Notes: generated by a model not told the origin, from the letters alone. Counted from the stretch's first letter, positions 49,139-58,491 are shown. The stretch is 60,019 bases of DNA from Paracoccus lutimaris (GCF_003337565.1 NZ_QPJL01000022.1:1-60019); one strand, 5' to 3'. Translations and numbers: made by a program.

Positions 49139-49995
49139 AGGCGCTGGTGCTGGGCCATGGCTACACGGCCGGTTTCCTGACGCCGCTTCTGCTGGCCGAG
49201 GGCTGGCAGGTCACCGGCACCACTCGCGACGCGCCCCAACGCGTCCTTGACGCGGGCGCGACGCCCCTGCTTTGGCCCGGCGATGAGGACGCCCTGCGCG
49301 ACGCCATCGCCGGGGCCGATGCCATCCTGATCTCGGCCGGGCCGGATCAGGGCTTTGACCCGGCGCTGGCCGCTTTTGCGGCGGATTTCGCCCGCGCCCG
49401 CCCGCGCTGGCTGGGCTATCTGTCCACGACCGGGGTTTACGGCGACCGCGATGGCGGCTGGGTGGATGAGGGGTCGGAACTCGCGCCCTCGACCCGGCGC
49501 GGGCGCTACCGCGTGGCGGCGGAACAGGCATGGCAGCGGCTGGCCGCCGACCACGGGCTGCCTTTGCATATCTTTCGGCTGGCGGGGATCTATGGCCCCG
49601 GGCGCGGCCCCTTTGCCAAGCTGCGGGTAGGCACGGCGCGGCGCATCGTCAAGCCGGGGCAGATATTCTCGCGCATCCATGCCGCCGATATCGCGCAGGT
49701 GCTGCTGGCCTCGATCCACGCGCCGCGCCCGGGCGCGATCTATAATGTCTGCGACGACGACCCTGCCCCGCCCGAGGCGGTGATCGGCCATGCCGCCGAA
49801 CTGCTGGGCCTGCCCCTGCCCCCGGCCGAGGATTACGCCAGCGCCGAAATGACCCCGATGGCGCGCAGCTTTTACGCCGAAAGCAAGCGGGTCGCGAATG
49901 ACCTGATCAAGCGCGAGCTGGGCGTGCGGCTGATCTATCCCGATTACCGCGCGGGCCTAGCCGCCCTGCTCAAGGTCGAGGAGACCGCCCCCTAG
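49135..49995 (+). CDS. NAD-dependent epimerase/dehydratase-like SDR protein
   Basis: A 286-residue extended-SDR-type protein similar to YeeZ: N-terminal [20 protein letters not shown] (nucleotide-binding GxGxxx-type loop), [20 protein letters not shown], and [14 protein letters not shown]. The catalytic YxxxK is weak: [12 protein letters not shown] occupies that place and lacks the Lys, so enzyme activity is uncertain. Overlaps the upstream oxidoreductase by four bases, and its stop overlaps the convergent SH3-domain gene by four. Confidence 0.85.
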   Translation: MKALVLGHGYTAGFLTPLLLAEGWQVTGTTRDAPQRVLDAGATPLLWPGDEDALRDAIAGADAILISAGPDQGFDPALAAFAADFARARPRWLGYLSTTGVYGDRDGGWVDEGSELAPSTRRGRYRVAAEQAWQRLAADHGLPLHIFRLAGIYGPGRGPFAKLRVGTARRIVKPGQIFSRIHAADIAQVLLASIHAPRPGAIYNVCDDDPAPPEAVIGHAAELLGLPLPPAEDYASAEMTPMARSFYAESKRVANDLIKRELGVRLIYPDYRAGLAALLKVEETAP

Positions 49996-50612
49996 GGCGC
50001 GATCGAGCAGCAGCCCGTCAGCATCCGCGACGGGCTGTCCTGCCCGTCCATGATCACGGTGACCGCCAGTGCATAGGCGCGATCCGACATGCCGTCCGAA
50101 CATTGCTGCGGCTGCAGAAAGGCGGTCAGCCGGCCCTTGTCATCCCCGGCGATCATGCCGCGCGTCGGCTCGCCCTCGATCCCGCGATCCATGACCTTGC
50201 GCAGCGTCAGCTTGCGCTCTCCGGCTTCGGGTTCGCTAAAGACCAGCCCGCTCTCGACCGTCTGCACCGACCAGAAGGGCTCGGTCCCGCCGCATTTCAG
50301 CGCCAGCGGCAACGAGGCAGGTTTCCAGACCGAAGCCTGTGCTTTCAGGAACCGCAGCGCCACCCAGCCCGATTGCTCGCCGATATTCACCCGACCCCAT
50401 TTGCCCGAGGCGTCACGGCCCAGAAGCTCGACCCCGGTGGCGTTCGAGCGCAGCGTGCCGATGACCTTGGCCTTGCCGTCCGGCGCCTCGCGCACGTTCA
50501 GCGTGTCCCATGTCTCGACCACGGTCACGTCGTAAAGATTGGGCAGGAAGTCCTGCGCCGCCACGCCCAAGGGCGCCGCCACCAAAAATCCGGTCAGAAG
50601 AATACGCAGCAT
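49992..50612 (-). CDS. Exported protein with bacterial SH3 domain and COG3650-like domain
   Basis: A 206-residue periplasmic protein: signal peptide MLRILLTGFLVAAPLGVAAQ, an SH3b domain (about residues 28-90, with TLNVREAPDGKAKVIGTLRS, GRVNIGEQSGWVALRFL), and a C-terminal domain with CGGTEPFWSVQ and CSDGMSDRAYALAVTVIMDG, including paired Cys. SH3b domains often bind cell-wall peptides. I use the ATG at 50612, as the signal peptide starts there. Confidence 0.82.
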   Translation of the reverse strand: MLRILLTGFLVAAPLGVAAQDFLPNLYDVTVVETWDTLNVREAPDGKAKVIGTLRSNATGVELLGRDASGKWGRVNIGEQSGWVALRFLKAQASVWKPASLPLALKCGGTEPFWSVQTVESGLVFSEPEAGERKLTLRKVMDRGIEGEPTRGMIAGDDKGRLTAFLQPQQCSDGMSDRAYALAVTVIMDGQDSPSRMLTGCCSIAP

Positions 50613-50669
50613 TCCATCGCCCCCTGTCACAGGCCGTCACTGTCAATTTTCACCGGGCATCGGCCAAGC

Positions 50670-52601
50670 CTATGCCCGCTTTTCCCCGATCTGCGCCACG
50701 CCCAGAACCTCAAGCACCTTGGCCTCGATATCGGCGGCGGACATGCCGGCCTCGCGATACATGGCATCGGGGCTGGCATGGTCGATGAAGGTGTCGGGCA
50801 GCACCATCTGGCGGAATCGCAGGCTTCGGTCAAAGACAGCCTCGTCCGAAAGAAGCTGCGCGACAAGACTGCCGAAACCGCCGACCGAACCTTCTTCGAT
50901 GGTGATCAGCGCCTCATGCGTTGCAGCAAGCTTCAGGATCAGATCGCGGTCGAGGGGCTTGGCGAAGCGCGCATCCGCCACCGTGGGCTGGATGCCCCGC
51001 GCCATCAGCGCCTCACGCGCGCGCATGACCTCGGACAGTCGGGTGCCAAAGGACAGGATCGCCACACGGGCGCCCTCGGCAATGATGCGGCCCTTGCCGA
51101 TTTCCAAGGGCTCGGCGCGCTCTGGCATCTCGATGCCAGTGCCCTCGCCACGCGGATAGCGGAAAGCGATGGGGCCGGCATCATGGCCGGCGGCGGTGGC
51201 AACCATGCGGGCCAGTTCCGCCTCGTCGGCGGCGGCCATGACCACCATGCCGGGCAGGTTCGCCATGAAGGCGATGTCATAGGCGCCGGCATGGGTGGCA
51301 CCATCCGCGCCCACAAGCCCGGCGCGGTCGATGGCGAAACGCACCGGCAGGCGCTGGATCGCCACGTCATGCACGACCTGATCGTAGCCGCGCTGCAGGA
51401 ATGTCGAATAAAGCGCGCAGAAGGGTTTCATCCCCCCCGCCGCCAGCCCGGCCGAAAAGGTCACGGCATGCTGTTCGGCAATGCCCACGTCGAAACAGCG
51501 GCGCGGAAAGCGTTCGGCGAACATGTTCAGCCCGGTGCCATCGGGCATGGCGGCGGTCACCGCCACGATCTTGTCGTCGCGCGCCGCCAGATCGGTCAGC
51601 ATGCGACCGAATACCGAGGTATAGCTGGGCGCGTTCGATTTCGCCTTGGCCTGCGAGCCGGTCATCACGTCGAATTTCGCCGTGGCATGGCCCTTGTCGG
51701 CGGCGCGTTCGGCCGGGGCATAGCCCTTGCCCTTTTTCGTCACCGCATGGATCAGCACCGGGCCGGTCGCCCGCGCCTTGACGGTGCGCAGCAGCGGCAA
51801 AAGCTGGTCCATGTCATGACCGTCAACCGGGCCGACATAGGAAAAGCCCAGTTCCTCGAACAGCGTGCCGCCCACGGTCATGCCTTTCAGCATTTCCTTG
51901 GCGCGCCGCGCCCCTTCTTGCAGGGGCGAGGGCAGGAAGCCCACGGCGCCCTTGGCCACGGCCTTCAAGTCTTGGAACGGCCCCTCGGCATAAAGCCGGG
52001 TCAGATAGCTGGAGAGCGCGCCGACCGGCGGCGCGATGGACATTTCATTGTCGTTCAGGACCACGAACAGCCGCTTGCCCAGATGACCCGCGTTGTTCAG
52101 CGCCTCGAATGCCATGCCCGCCGACATGGCGCCGTCGCCGATCACGGCAATCGCGTCGCCCGGATCGCCACCCAGCTCGCGCGCCATGGCAAAGCCCAAG
52201 GCCGCGCTGATCGAGGTCGAGCTGTGCCCGGCCCCGAACGGGTCATAGGCGCTTTCCGAACGCTTGGTGAAGCCGGAAAGGCCCTTTTCCATGCGCAGCG
52301 TACGGATGCGGTCGCGCCGCCCGGTCAGGATCTTGTGGGGATAGCACTGGTGGCCCACGTCCCAGATGATCTTGTCGCGCGGCGTGTCAAAGACCGCATG
52401 CAGCGCCACGGTCAGTTCCACCACGCCAAGCCCCGCGCCCAGATGGCCGCCGGTGACGCTGACCGCGCTGATCGTCTCGGCCCGCAACTCATCGGCCAAT
52501 TGGCGCAGCTCGCGATCCGTCAGATCCTTCATGTCCGCAGGGACATGGATCCGGTCAAGAACCGGGGTCGCGGGACGGTTGGAAGAATCGTCTTGGGTCA
52601 T
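50670..52601 (-). CDS. dxs: 1-deoxy-D-xylulose-5-phosphate synthase
   Basis: A 643-residue thiamine diphosphate enzyme making DXP from pyruvate and glyceraldehyde 3-phosphate, the first step of the MEP pathway and a source for pyridoxine (pdxJ). Motifs: [36 protein letters not shown] (TPP/Mg site), [11 protein letters not shown], and [18 protein letters not shown] with the catalytic Glu. Follows ispA by 27 bases in the conserved deacetylase-xseB-ispA-dxs series on the minus strand. Confidence 0.97.
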   Translation of the reverse strand: MTQDDSSNRPATPVLDRIHVPADMKDLTDRELRQLADELRAETISAVSVTGGHLGAGLGVVELTVALHAVFDTPRDKIIWDVGHQCYPHKILTGRRDRIRTLRMEKGLSGFTKRSESAYDPFGAGHSSTSISAALGFAMARELGGDPGDAIAVIGDGAMSAGMAFEALNNAGHLGKRLFVVLNDNEMSIAPPVGALSSYLTRLYAEGPFQDLKAVAKGAVGFLPSPLQEGARRAKEMLKGMTVGGTLFEELGFSYVGPVDGHDMDQLLPLLRTVKARATGPVLIHAVTKKGKGYAPAERAADKGHATAKFDVMTGSQAKAKSNAPSYTSVFGRMLTDLAARDDKIVAVTAAMPDGTGLNMFAERFPRRCFDVGIAEQHAVTFSAGLAAGGMKPFCALYSTFLQRGYDQVVHDVAIQRLPVRFAIDRAGLVGADGATHAGAYDIAFMANLPGMVVMAAADEAELARMVATAAGHDAGPIAFRYPRGEGTGIEMPERAEPLEIGKGRIIAEGARVAILSFGTRLSEVMRAREALMARGIQPTVADARFAKPLDRDLILKLAATHEALITIEEGSVGGFGSLVAQLLSDEAVFDRSLRFRQMVLPDTFIDHASPDAMYREAGMSAADIEAKVLEVLGVAQIGEKRA

Positions 52602-52628
52602 GGCTTGCCCCTCTCTGGGCGGGCTCTG

Positions 52629-53516
52629 TCAGGCGTCGCGTTCGATAACGAAACGCGCAAGTTGCCGCAAGTTTCCAGCCGCCTCACCATAAGGTTCCAG
52701 CGCGGCCTCGGCATTGCGGACCAGCTTGCGGGCCTTGTCCTGCGCGCCCTCAAGGCCCAGCAGCGACACGAAGGTGGCCTTGCCGGCGGCGTCATCCTTG
52801 CCGGTGCGCTTGCCGGTTTCGGCCTCGTCCCCGGTCACATCCAGAACGTCGTCCTGAATCTGGAAGGCAAGGCCCAGATTGCGGGCATATTCGGCCAGAG
52901 GTTCAGGGTCTTGCCCGGCCAGCACCGCGCCCGCCGTGGCCGAGAACTGGATCAGCGCCCCGGTCTTGGCCTGCTGCAGGCGCTTGATGGCCACGATATC
53001 AAGGGGCTCGATGGCGGTTTCGGCGGCAATGTCCTGCGCCTGCCCCCAGACCATGCCGCGCGCGCCGACGGCCTCGGCGAAACCCTGCAGCAAGGTCAGG
53101 CGGGTTTCCGCCGCGCCGATGCGTTCGTCGGCAAAAAGCCCGAAGGCGAGGCTTTGCAGCGCGTCGCCGGCCAGAATCGCCGTCGCCTCGGACCATTGCA
53201 CATGCACGGTGGGCAGGCCCCGGCGCAGGTCGTCATTGTCCATCGAGGGCAGGTCGTCATGGACAAGGCTATAGGCATGCAGCGCCTCGACCGCCGCCGC
53301 GACCGGCAGCGCGGCGCTGTCCTCGATCCCGAACATGCGCGCCGATTCCATTACCAGAAAGGCCCGGACGCGCTTGCCGCCGATACAGGCATAGCGCATG
53401 GCATCCGTCATCTCGCCCGGGGGCAGATGGGCCATGGCTTCCTCAAGCGCGGCCTGGACCTGCGCCTTCACGTCGTCCAGCCGGTGCTGCATCACTTCCT
53501 GCATTGCGTCCTGCAT
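52629..53516 (-). CDS. ispA: Farnesyl diphosphate synthase-type polyprenyl synthetase
   Basis: A 295-residue trans-isoprenyl diphosphate synthase. First aspartate-rich motif HDDLPSMDNDDLRRG, second FQIQDDVLDVTGD, with GKRVRAFLV at the IPP site. Condenses IPP with DMAPP/GPP, giving farnesyl (or possibly geranylgeranyl) diphosphate; length before the first Asp motif and gene order favour ispA. Its ATG (53516) overlaps the xseB stop by one base. Confidence 0.93.
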   Translation of the reverse strand: MQDAMQEVMQHRLDDVKAQVQAALEEAMAHLPPGEMTDAMRYACIGGKRVRAFLVMESARMFGIEDSAALPVAAAVEALHAYSLVHDDLPSMDNDDLRRGLPTVHVQWSEATAILAGDALQSLAFGLFADERIGAAETRLTLLQGFAEAVGARGMVWGQAQDIAAETAIEPLDIVAIKRLQQAKTGALIQFSATAGAVLAGQDPEPLAEYARNLGLAFQIQDDVLDVTGDEAETGKRTGKDDAAGKATFVSLLGLEGAQDKARKLVRNAEAALEPYGEAAGNLRQLARFVIERDA

Positions 53517-53752
53517 CACAGGCCCTCGACCGGGGTGGTGCCTGCGGGCTGGCCATTCGCGGCCAGCGTGATCTTTTCGACCCGCTCCTCGGCCTGACGC
53601 AGCACCGCATCGCAATGCTGGCGCAGGGCCGCACCGCGTTCGTAAAGAGCGATCGATTCCTCCAGCGTGGCCTCGCCGTGTTCCAGCTTGCCGACCGTGG
53701 CCTCAAGCTCTTTCATCGCGTCCTCAAAGGACATGTTCCTGATCTCGGTCAC
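53516..53752 (-). CDS. xseB: Exodeoxyribonuclease VII small subunit
   Basis: A 78-residue small subunit of ExoVII, a single-strand DNA exonuclease. The hallmark MSFEDAMKELEATVGKLEHG-EATLEESIALYERG-x-LRQHC is intact. It starts with GTG (53752) that overlaps the upstream deacetylase stop by GTGA. The large subunit gene is elsewhere. Confidence 0.95.
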   Translation of the reverse strand: MTEIRNMSFEDAMKELEATVGKLEHGEATLEESIALYERGAALRQHCDAVLRQAEERVEKITLAANGQPAGTTPVEGL

Positions 53753-54666
53753 GGCGACGTCTCCTTCAGCACTTCGACATGGGCGCGCGCCGAGCGGCCC
53801 AAAGCCGCCAGATCATAGCCGCCTTCCAGCGCCGATACCACCGGGGCCGAGCAGGCCGCCGCCGTGTCGCAGATCATCCGGGTAATGGCGGCGAAATCAC
53901 GCTCGCGCCAGGTCAGGAAGGCCAGAGGGTCATCGGCATGGGCATCAAACCCCGCCGAGACCAGAAGCAGTTGCGGGCGCCAGTCCAGCACACGGGCGCA
54001 GATGCCCTGCCAGACCTCGCGCGCCCGCGCCCCGTCGCTACCCGAGGCCAGGGGCACGTTCACGATCTGGCCATGCGCGCCGCGTTCAGAGGCGGCCCCG
54101 GTGCCCGGATAGAGCGGAAACTGGTGGCTTGAGGCGAACATCGCCCGCCTTTCGTCCCAAAGCAGATCCTGCGTGCCATTGCCGTGATGGACGTCGAAAT
54201 CCAGCACCGCCACCCGGTCCAGCCCATGATGGTCCAAGGCCCGCAAGGCCCCCAGCGCCACGGTGGAAAAGATGCAGAACCCCATGGCGCGGGCGCGTTC
54301 GGCGTGATGACCGGGCGGGCGCATGGCGAGAAAGGCATTGGCGTCCTCGCCCGCCAGAACGGCATCGACTGCGGCGCAGATGCCGCCCACGGCATGGCGC
54401 GCGGCGGTCAGGCTGCCGGGCGAGAGGTACGTGTCCGCATCCAGCATCGACCAGCCGTCATCGGGGGTCTTGCGGTCCAGCTGGGCCAGATAGGCGGGGT
54501 CATGGCCGCGCAGGATATCGGCCGGGTCGGCCTCGGGCGCATCGCGGCGGGTCAGGTCAAGCCCGTCCAGCGCGTTCAGAACGGCATCCAGCCGCGCCAC
54601 CTGTTCGGGATGGCTGGGCGGCGTGACATGCGAATGGGCCGAAGGATGGGTGAAAAGCAGTGTCAT
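53749..54666 (-). CDS. Histone deacetylase family protein
   Basis: A 305-residue zinc hydrolase of the class II HDAC/acetoin-utilisation-like family. Active-site pieces: MRPPGHHAERARAMGFCIF (tandem His), VAVLDFDVHHGNGTQDLL (zinc Asp/His), LLVSAGFDAHADDPL and SALEGGYDLAALG. Bacterial members deacetylate polyamines or small molecules. It heads the xseB-ispA-dxs transcript. The ATG at 54666 follows a GTG one codon earlier. Its first 26 codons are duplicated 0.8 kb away (55376-55453). Confidence 0.94.
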   Translation of the reverse strand: MTLLFTHPSAHSHVTPPSHPEQVARLDAVLNALDGLDLTRRDAPEADPADILRGHDPAYLAQLDRKTPDDGWSMLDADTYLSPGSLTAARHAVGGICAAVDAVLAGEDANAFLAMRPPGHHAERARAMGFCIFSTVALGALRALDHHGLDRVAVLDFDVHHGNGTQDLLWDERRAMFASSHQFPLYPGTGAASERGAHGQIVNVPLASGSDGARAREVWQGICARVLDWRPQLLLVSAGFDAHADDPLAFLTWRERDFAAITRMICDTAAACSAPVVSALEGGYDLAALGRSARAHVEVLKETSP

Positions 54667-54785
54667 CACCGGGCATTATGCTGCGGCGGCAGGAAACGGC
54701 AAGGGCTTCGCGGCGCGCATGGGTCCCGGCGGGTTCCGGCGGACAGGCCATGCCCGCCGGGTTCCCGCATCGGACGCCAGCGCGC

Positions 54786-55250
54786 CTAGAACATGGTGTT
54801 TTCATTGGCCGAGGTTTCGGGCACCGGCTGGATGACATCCCAGTGCTCGACGATCATGCCATCCTCGACGCGGAAGATATCGACGATGGCCTCGCCGCGG
54901 TCCTCGGCGTTCTGCGTCGAATTCAGGTGCAGCCAGACCAGATCGCCATCCGCGGCCGAGCGCACGACCTTGGCGCGGGCCTCGGGGTTGTCCTTGAAGA
55001 ACTGGGTGAAATAGGAAACGAAGGGTTCCTTGCCATCGGGCACATGGGGATTGTGCTGCTTGTAATCCTCGGTCAGCACGGCGGCGCCTTCTTCGACCAT
55101 GTGCTGGTTGAACACCTTGTCATAGAAATCGACCACCAGCTTGCGGTTGGCCTCCTCCTGCGCGGTGTCGCGCGGCTCCTGTGCCAGGCTGGGCGCGGCA
55201 AGACCCGCTGTCAGGATCGCTGCGGCAAGCAGGGGTTTCAAAGCTTTCAT
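54786..55250 (-). CDS. Exported SnoaL-like (NTF2-fold) protein
   Basis: A 154-residue protein with signal peptide MKALKPLLAAAILTAGLAAP and a SnoaL-type NTF2 fold: NRKLVVDFYDKVFNQHMVEEG, YKQHNPHVPDGKEPFVSYF, DGDLVWLHLN and IVDIFRVEDGMIVEHWDVIQ-PVP. Such proteins are small pocket enzymes or binding proteins; ligand unknown. The ATG at 55250 is preceded by GAGG at six bases. It lies between the deacetylase gene and a truncated copy of that gene's start. Confidence 0.87.
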   Translation of the reverse strand: MKALKPLLAAAILTAGLAAPSLAQEPRDTAQEEANRKLVVDFYDKVFNQHMVEEGAAVLTEDYKQHNPHVPDGKEPFVSYFTQFFKDNPEARAKVVRSAADGDLVWLHLNSTQNAEDRGEAIVDIFRVEDGMIVEHWDVIQPVPETSANENTMF

Positions 55251-55348
55251 CAATGTCCTCGTGCTTTCGGTTGCAGGGACAGGAAAGCAGAAAGCCGCGC
55301 CGTTGGGAAATGAACTTTCCCACACGGCCTTGTCATGATTTCATTGGA

Positions 55349-55453
55349 TTATAGGTATCCAGCCGTATCCGCATGCAGCCGCGCCACCTGCTCGGGATGG
55401 CTAGGCGGCGTGACATGCGAATGGGCCGAAGGGTGGATGAAAAGCAGCATCAT
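55349..55453 (-). pseudogene. Truncated duplicate of the histone deacetylase gene start
   Basis: Bases 55376-55453 match the start of the deacetylase gene (54589-54666) at 72 of 78 positions, same orientation. Translated it reads MMLLFIHPSAHSHVTPPSHP then EQVARLHAD and a stop (TAA at 55349-55351), in frame with the parent for 26 codons. Most differences are silent or conservative. The remainder of the gene is absent, replaced by the SnoaL gene and its leader. A remnant of a tandem duplication. Confidence 0.8.
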
Positions 55454-55530
55454 AATCAAAGTGTTACGAAGCTGTCACGCCACCAGCAAGACGCATCCGC
55501 GCAACCCTGCCGAAAAGGCCGGGCCCGCGC

Positions 55531-56103
55531 TTAGCCCTGCTGCATCAGCCGTGCCAGATCCGGTGAGACGTGATCGGCCGCTGCCAGCCGCGCCTCATCA
55601 GGCTTGTTTTGGGAAAATTTCCACGTTCCGTCGACTTCCTCGACGATCAGCCGGAAAGGCAGGATCATGCGCATCATCCGCGCCAGCGCGTCTGCGTCCA
55701 TCTTGGCCGCAGTCCATGGCATCTTGGGCAAAAGGCGGCTTTCAAAATGCGCCGACAGCCGGTCCAGATGGGCGCGCAGATCCTCGGCCGGCTCAATCCG
55801 GCCACGCAGGTGTACGGCAAGGTAATTCCAGGTCGGCACCTGATCGTCCATGCCATACCAGTCGGGCGAGATATAGCCATCAGGCCCAAGCACGGACAGC
55901 GTGGCCGCCACAGGCACCGCCCGCACCACAGGGTTTGAGCGGACAAGATGAAATTCGACCCCACCGTCTATCGGCACGAAGGGAACATGCGCAATCAGCG
56001 GATAGGGCGCGCCGTTCACGACCAGCGTGCCAAAGCCCGCCTCATGCGCAAAGGTCAGGTTCTGGTCGTCGGGGCGACCGCGAAACAGTGGGTTGGGATG
56101 CAT
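55531..56103 (-). CDS. PaiB-type FMN-binding protein
   Basis: A 190-residue protein of the PaiB/FMN-binding split-barrel family. MHPNPLFRGRPDDQNLTFAHEAGFGTLV at the start, then GGVEFHLVRSNPVVR, SPDWYGMDDQVPTWNYLAVHLRG and KFSQNKPDEARLAA. Described as a negative regulator in Bacillus (protease control) but in proteobacteria probably a flavin-binding stress protein. It is the last gene of the dapF-mtaB-paiB minus-strand group, one base after mtaB. Confidence 0.9.
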   Translation of the reverse strand: MHPNPLFRGRPDDQNLTFAHEAGFGTLVVNGAPYPLIAHVPFVPIDGGVEFHLVRSNPVVRAVPVAATLSVLGPDGYISPDWYGMDDQVPTWNYLAVHLRGRIEPAEDLRAHLDRLSAHFESRLLPKMPWTAAKMDADALARMMRMILPFRLIVEEVDGTWKFSQNKPDEARLAAADHVSPDLARLMQQG

Positions 56104-56104
56104 C

Positions 56105-57367
56105 CTAAGCCTTTAACCGCTGGCCGTCATGGCCGGTGATGAGCACCTCGACCAACGAGCCTTCGGGCATGTCACGGTCAAAGCAGACCTCGGTGAAATG
56201 CTCGGTCCGGGCCAGGCGCGGCCCCTCGGTCAACACCAGCCGCGTCTGGCCAAGCTGTGCATCAAGGTGGCGGATCAGCGCCGCATCGCCCGCCGCCCGC
56301 AATCTTGCAGCGCGGTCCTTGATCGCAGGCCCCGGCACACGCGGCATCCGCGCGGCGGGCGTGCCCTTGCGCGCCGAATAGGGAAAGACATGCAGGAAGG
56401 TCAGGCCGCAATCATCGACCAGCTTGAGGCTGTTTTCAAACATGGCCTCGGTCTCGGTCGGGAAGCCGGCGATGATATCGGCCCCAAAGACGATGCCGGG
56501 GCGCAGCTTGCGGGCATCCTCGCAGAAGCGGATGGCGTCATCGCGCAGATGGCGGCGCTTCATCCGTTTCAGGATCATGTCGTCGCCCGCCTGCAGGCTC
56601 AGGTGCAGATGCGGCATCAGGCGCGGCTCGGTCGCGATGGCCAGCATCAGGTTGTCGTCCGCCTCGATCGAATCGATCGAGCTGATCCGCAGCCGCGGCA
56701 GATCCGGCACCAGACGCAGGATGCGCATGACCAGATCGCCCAGACGCGGCTGGCCCGGCAGATCGGCCCCCCATGAGGTCAGATCGACCCCGGTCAGCAC
56801 CACCTCGTGAAAGCCGCGATCCCGCAGCCGCTTGATCTGGTCCACCACGACGCCCGCAGGCACGGACCGGGAATTGCCGCGCCCGTAAGGGATGATGCAG
56901 AAGGTGCAGCGGTGGTCACAGCCATTCTGGACTTGCACATAGGCGCGATGGCGGCCAAAGCCGTCGATCAGATGCCCCGCCGTTTCCTTGACCGACATGA
57001 TGTCATCGACCTGCACCTTTTCGGTCTGGCCGATCAGGTCAGGCGCCTGAATCTGTGCCCATGTCTGGGGCTGCATCTTTTCGTGATTGCCGATGACGCG
57101 CGTGACCTCGGCCATGGCGGCAAAGGTTTCCGGCTCGGTCTGCGCCGCGCAGCCGGTGACGATGACTGGCGCGCCGGGGTTTTCGCGCGCCAGCCGGCGG
57201 ATTTCCTGCCGCGCCTTGCGCACCGCCTCGGCGGTGACGGCGCAGGTGTTCACGATCACCGCGCCTTGCAGCCCGGCGGCCTCGGCCATTTCGCGCATGG
57301 CCTCGGTCTCATAGGCGTTCAGCCGGCAGCCCAGCGTCGCAAAGACCGGAGGCTTCAGATCCTTCAT
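56105..57367 (-). CDS. mtaB: tRNA t6A37 methylthiotransferase MtaB
   Basis: A 420-residue radical SAM enzyme that adds a methylthio group to t6A at position 37 of tRNAs reading ANN codons. N-terminal UPF0004 domain with Cys in TLGCRLNAYE, VNTCAVT and GCAAQTEPE; radical SAM motif VQNGCDHRCTFCIIPYGRGN (CxxxCxxC); a C-terminal TRAM-like segment. Overlaps the dapF stop by ATGA. Confidence 0.95.
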   Translation of the reverse strand: MKDLKPPVFATLGCRLNAYETEAMREMAEAAGLQGAVIVNTCAVTAEAVRKARQEIRRLARENPGAPVIVTGCAAQTEPETFAAMAEVTRVIGNHEKMQPQTWAQIQAPDLIGQTEKVQVDDIMSVKETAGHLIDGFGRHRAYVQVQNGCDHRCTFCIIPYGRGNSRSVPAGVVVDQIKRLRDRGFHEVVLTGVDLTSWGADLPGQPRLGDLVMRILRLVPDLPRLRISSIDSIEADDNLMLAIATEPRLMPHLHLSLQAGDDMILKRMKRRHLRDDAIRFCEDARKLRPGIVFGADIIAGFPTETEAMFENSLKLVDDCGLTFLHVFPYSARKGTPAARMPRVPGPAIKDRAARLRAAGDAALIRHLDAQLGQTRLVLTEGPRLARTEHFTEVCFDRDMPEGSLVEVLITGHDGQRLKA

Positions 57368-58191
57368 CCCCGCCAGACCCCGTCAAAGACATGCGCCGTC
57401 GGGCCGGTCATCCAGACCCCGTCCTCGCGCCAGTCGATTTCAAGCTGCCCGCCGGGCACGTTCACCCGGACGCGGCGCCCGGTCAGCCCGCGCCGGGCCG
57501 CCGCAACCACCGCCGCGCAAGAGCACGAGCCCGAGGCCAGCGTGATCCCGGTCCCGCGTTCCCAGATCCGCAGGATGATTTCGTCGGATGAGACGATCTC
57601 GACGATCTCGACATTGGTCCGCTGCGGGTAAAGCGGGTGGTGCTCATGAAGGGGGCCAAAGCTATCCAGATCGACCGCCGCCGCATCGGCCACGAAAAAG
57701 GTCATATGCGGATTGCCCATGCCCGTTGCCACCGGATCGCCCGCGATGGGCAGGTGCAGCGTATCGAGATCTTCGGCCAGCGGAATCCTGGCCCAATCCA
57801 GCACCGGCGCGCCCATATTGACACGCGTGAGGCCGTTCCCCGCGTCCTCGGCCAGCAGGACGGCATGATCCGTGGCCAGCCGCAGCGACTTTGCGCCGGT
57901 CTCGTCCATCAGGTGCCGGGCAACGCAGCGCGTCGCATTGCCACAAGCCGCCGAGAACGAGCCATCCGCGTTGAAAAACACCAGCCTCGCATCGGCATTC
58001 TGCCCGGGCAGGATGACGGCAAGCTGATCGAAGCCCACCCCGCGATGGCGGTCGGCGATGGCCGTGACCGTGGCGGCATCCGGCAGCGCCCCGGTCAGGC
58101 GGGCATCGACGACAACGAAATCATTGCCCAGCCCATGCATTTTCATGAAGGGCAATCCGGCGGTGTTTGCAGGGCTTTTGAGCTGTTCCAT
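57364..58191 (-). CDS. dapF: Diaminopimelate epimerase, with altered second active-site motif
   Basis: A 275-residue enzyme converting LL- to meso-diaminopimelate for lysine and peptidoglycan. N-terminal MKMHGLGNDFVVVD, the first catalytic Cys in SAACGNATRC (Cys83), GMGNPHMTFFV, and the second half-site ERGTGITLASGSCSCAAVV. Normally the second catalytic Cys is in A-C-G-(T/S)-G; here that position is Ser220, with Cys at 223 and 225 instead. Whether activity is kept is unclear. The ATG at 58191 is used; a GTG lies three codons earlier. Heads the mtaB-paiB group. Confidence 0.93.
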   Translation of the reverse strand: MEQLKSPANTAGLPFMKMHGLGNDFVVVDARLTGALPDAATVTAIADRHRGVGFDQLAVILPGQNADARLVFFNADGSFSAACGNATRCVARHLMDETGAKSLRLATDHAVLLAEDAGNGLTRVNMGAPVLDWARIPLAEDLDTLHLPIAGDPVATGMGNPHMTFFVADAAAVDLDSFGPLHEHHPLYPQRTNVEIVEIVSSDEIILRIWERGTGITLASGSCSCAAVVAAARRGLTGRRVRVNVPGGQLEIDWREDGVWMTGPTAHVFDGVWRG

Positions 58192-58289
58192 GGCGGTCAC
58201 ATACGCTTGCTGGAGAGATTCTGCCAGAGGCGGCGATTTTTCCGCTTGACCCCGCCCGGCCCCACCCCTAGTAAGCCGCCCTGTGATGT

Positions 58290-58365
58290 GGGCCCGTAGC
58301 TCAGTTGGTAGAGCAACTGACTTTTAATCAGTGGGTCACAGGTTCGAATCCTGTCGGGCTCACCA
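58290..58365 (+). tRNA. tRNA-Lys (TTT anticodon)
   Basis: A 76-base cloverleaf with acceptor GGGCCCG pairing CGGGCTC (one G-U), D-arm AGCTCAGTTGGTAGAGC, anticodon loop CTTTTAA giving TTT, T-arm GGTTCGAATCC and encoded CCA. Divergent from dapF. Accessory DNA with a TniQ-like relic begins within 180 bases of its 3' end. Confidence 0.97.
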
Positions 58366-58397
58366 CTGAATCCTTTGTCAAGCGACATGGGTAAGTA

Positions 58398-58446
58398 ACT
58401 CAAACGACAGTGAATCCATCTCAAATGACAAGCGAATCTATCTCAA
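58398..58446. repeat. Short tandem near-repeat downstream of tRNA-Lys
   Basis: A 21-22-base unit occurs twice and is begun a third time: CTCAAACGACAGTGAATCCAT, CTCAAATGACAAGCGAATCTAT, CTCAAC. The pattern recalls the multiple internal repeats at ends of some IS21-family elements, but no istA or istB gene is here. Could also be a regulator array. Confidence 0.5.
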
Positions 58447-58491
58447 CCGCTGACTTGGTGGATTTTGAGGCAGTTTTCGCGCACATGCGAA

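Noticed and set aside
50103..53597. 1164-codon plus-strand open frame
   Set aside because: It lies antisense to dxs, ispA and the SH3-domain gene, all of which have clear family motifs. Its composition (His, Arg, Gln, Gly-rich) is typical of a shadow frame in GC-rich DNA.
55335..56108. 257-codon plus-strand frame starting MISLDYRYPAVSA
   Set aside because: Antisense to the duplicated deacetylase start and the PaiB-like gene; Arg/Pro/Ser-rich shadow composition.
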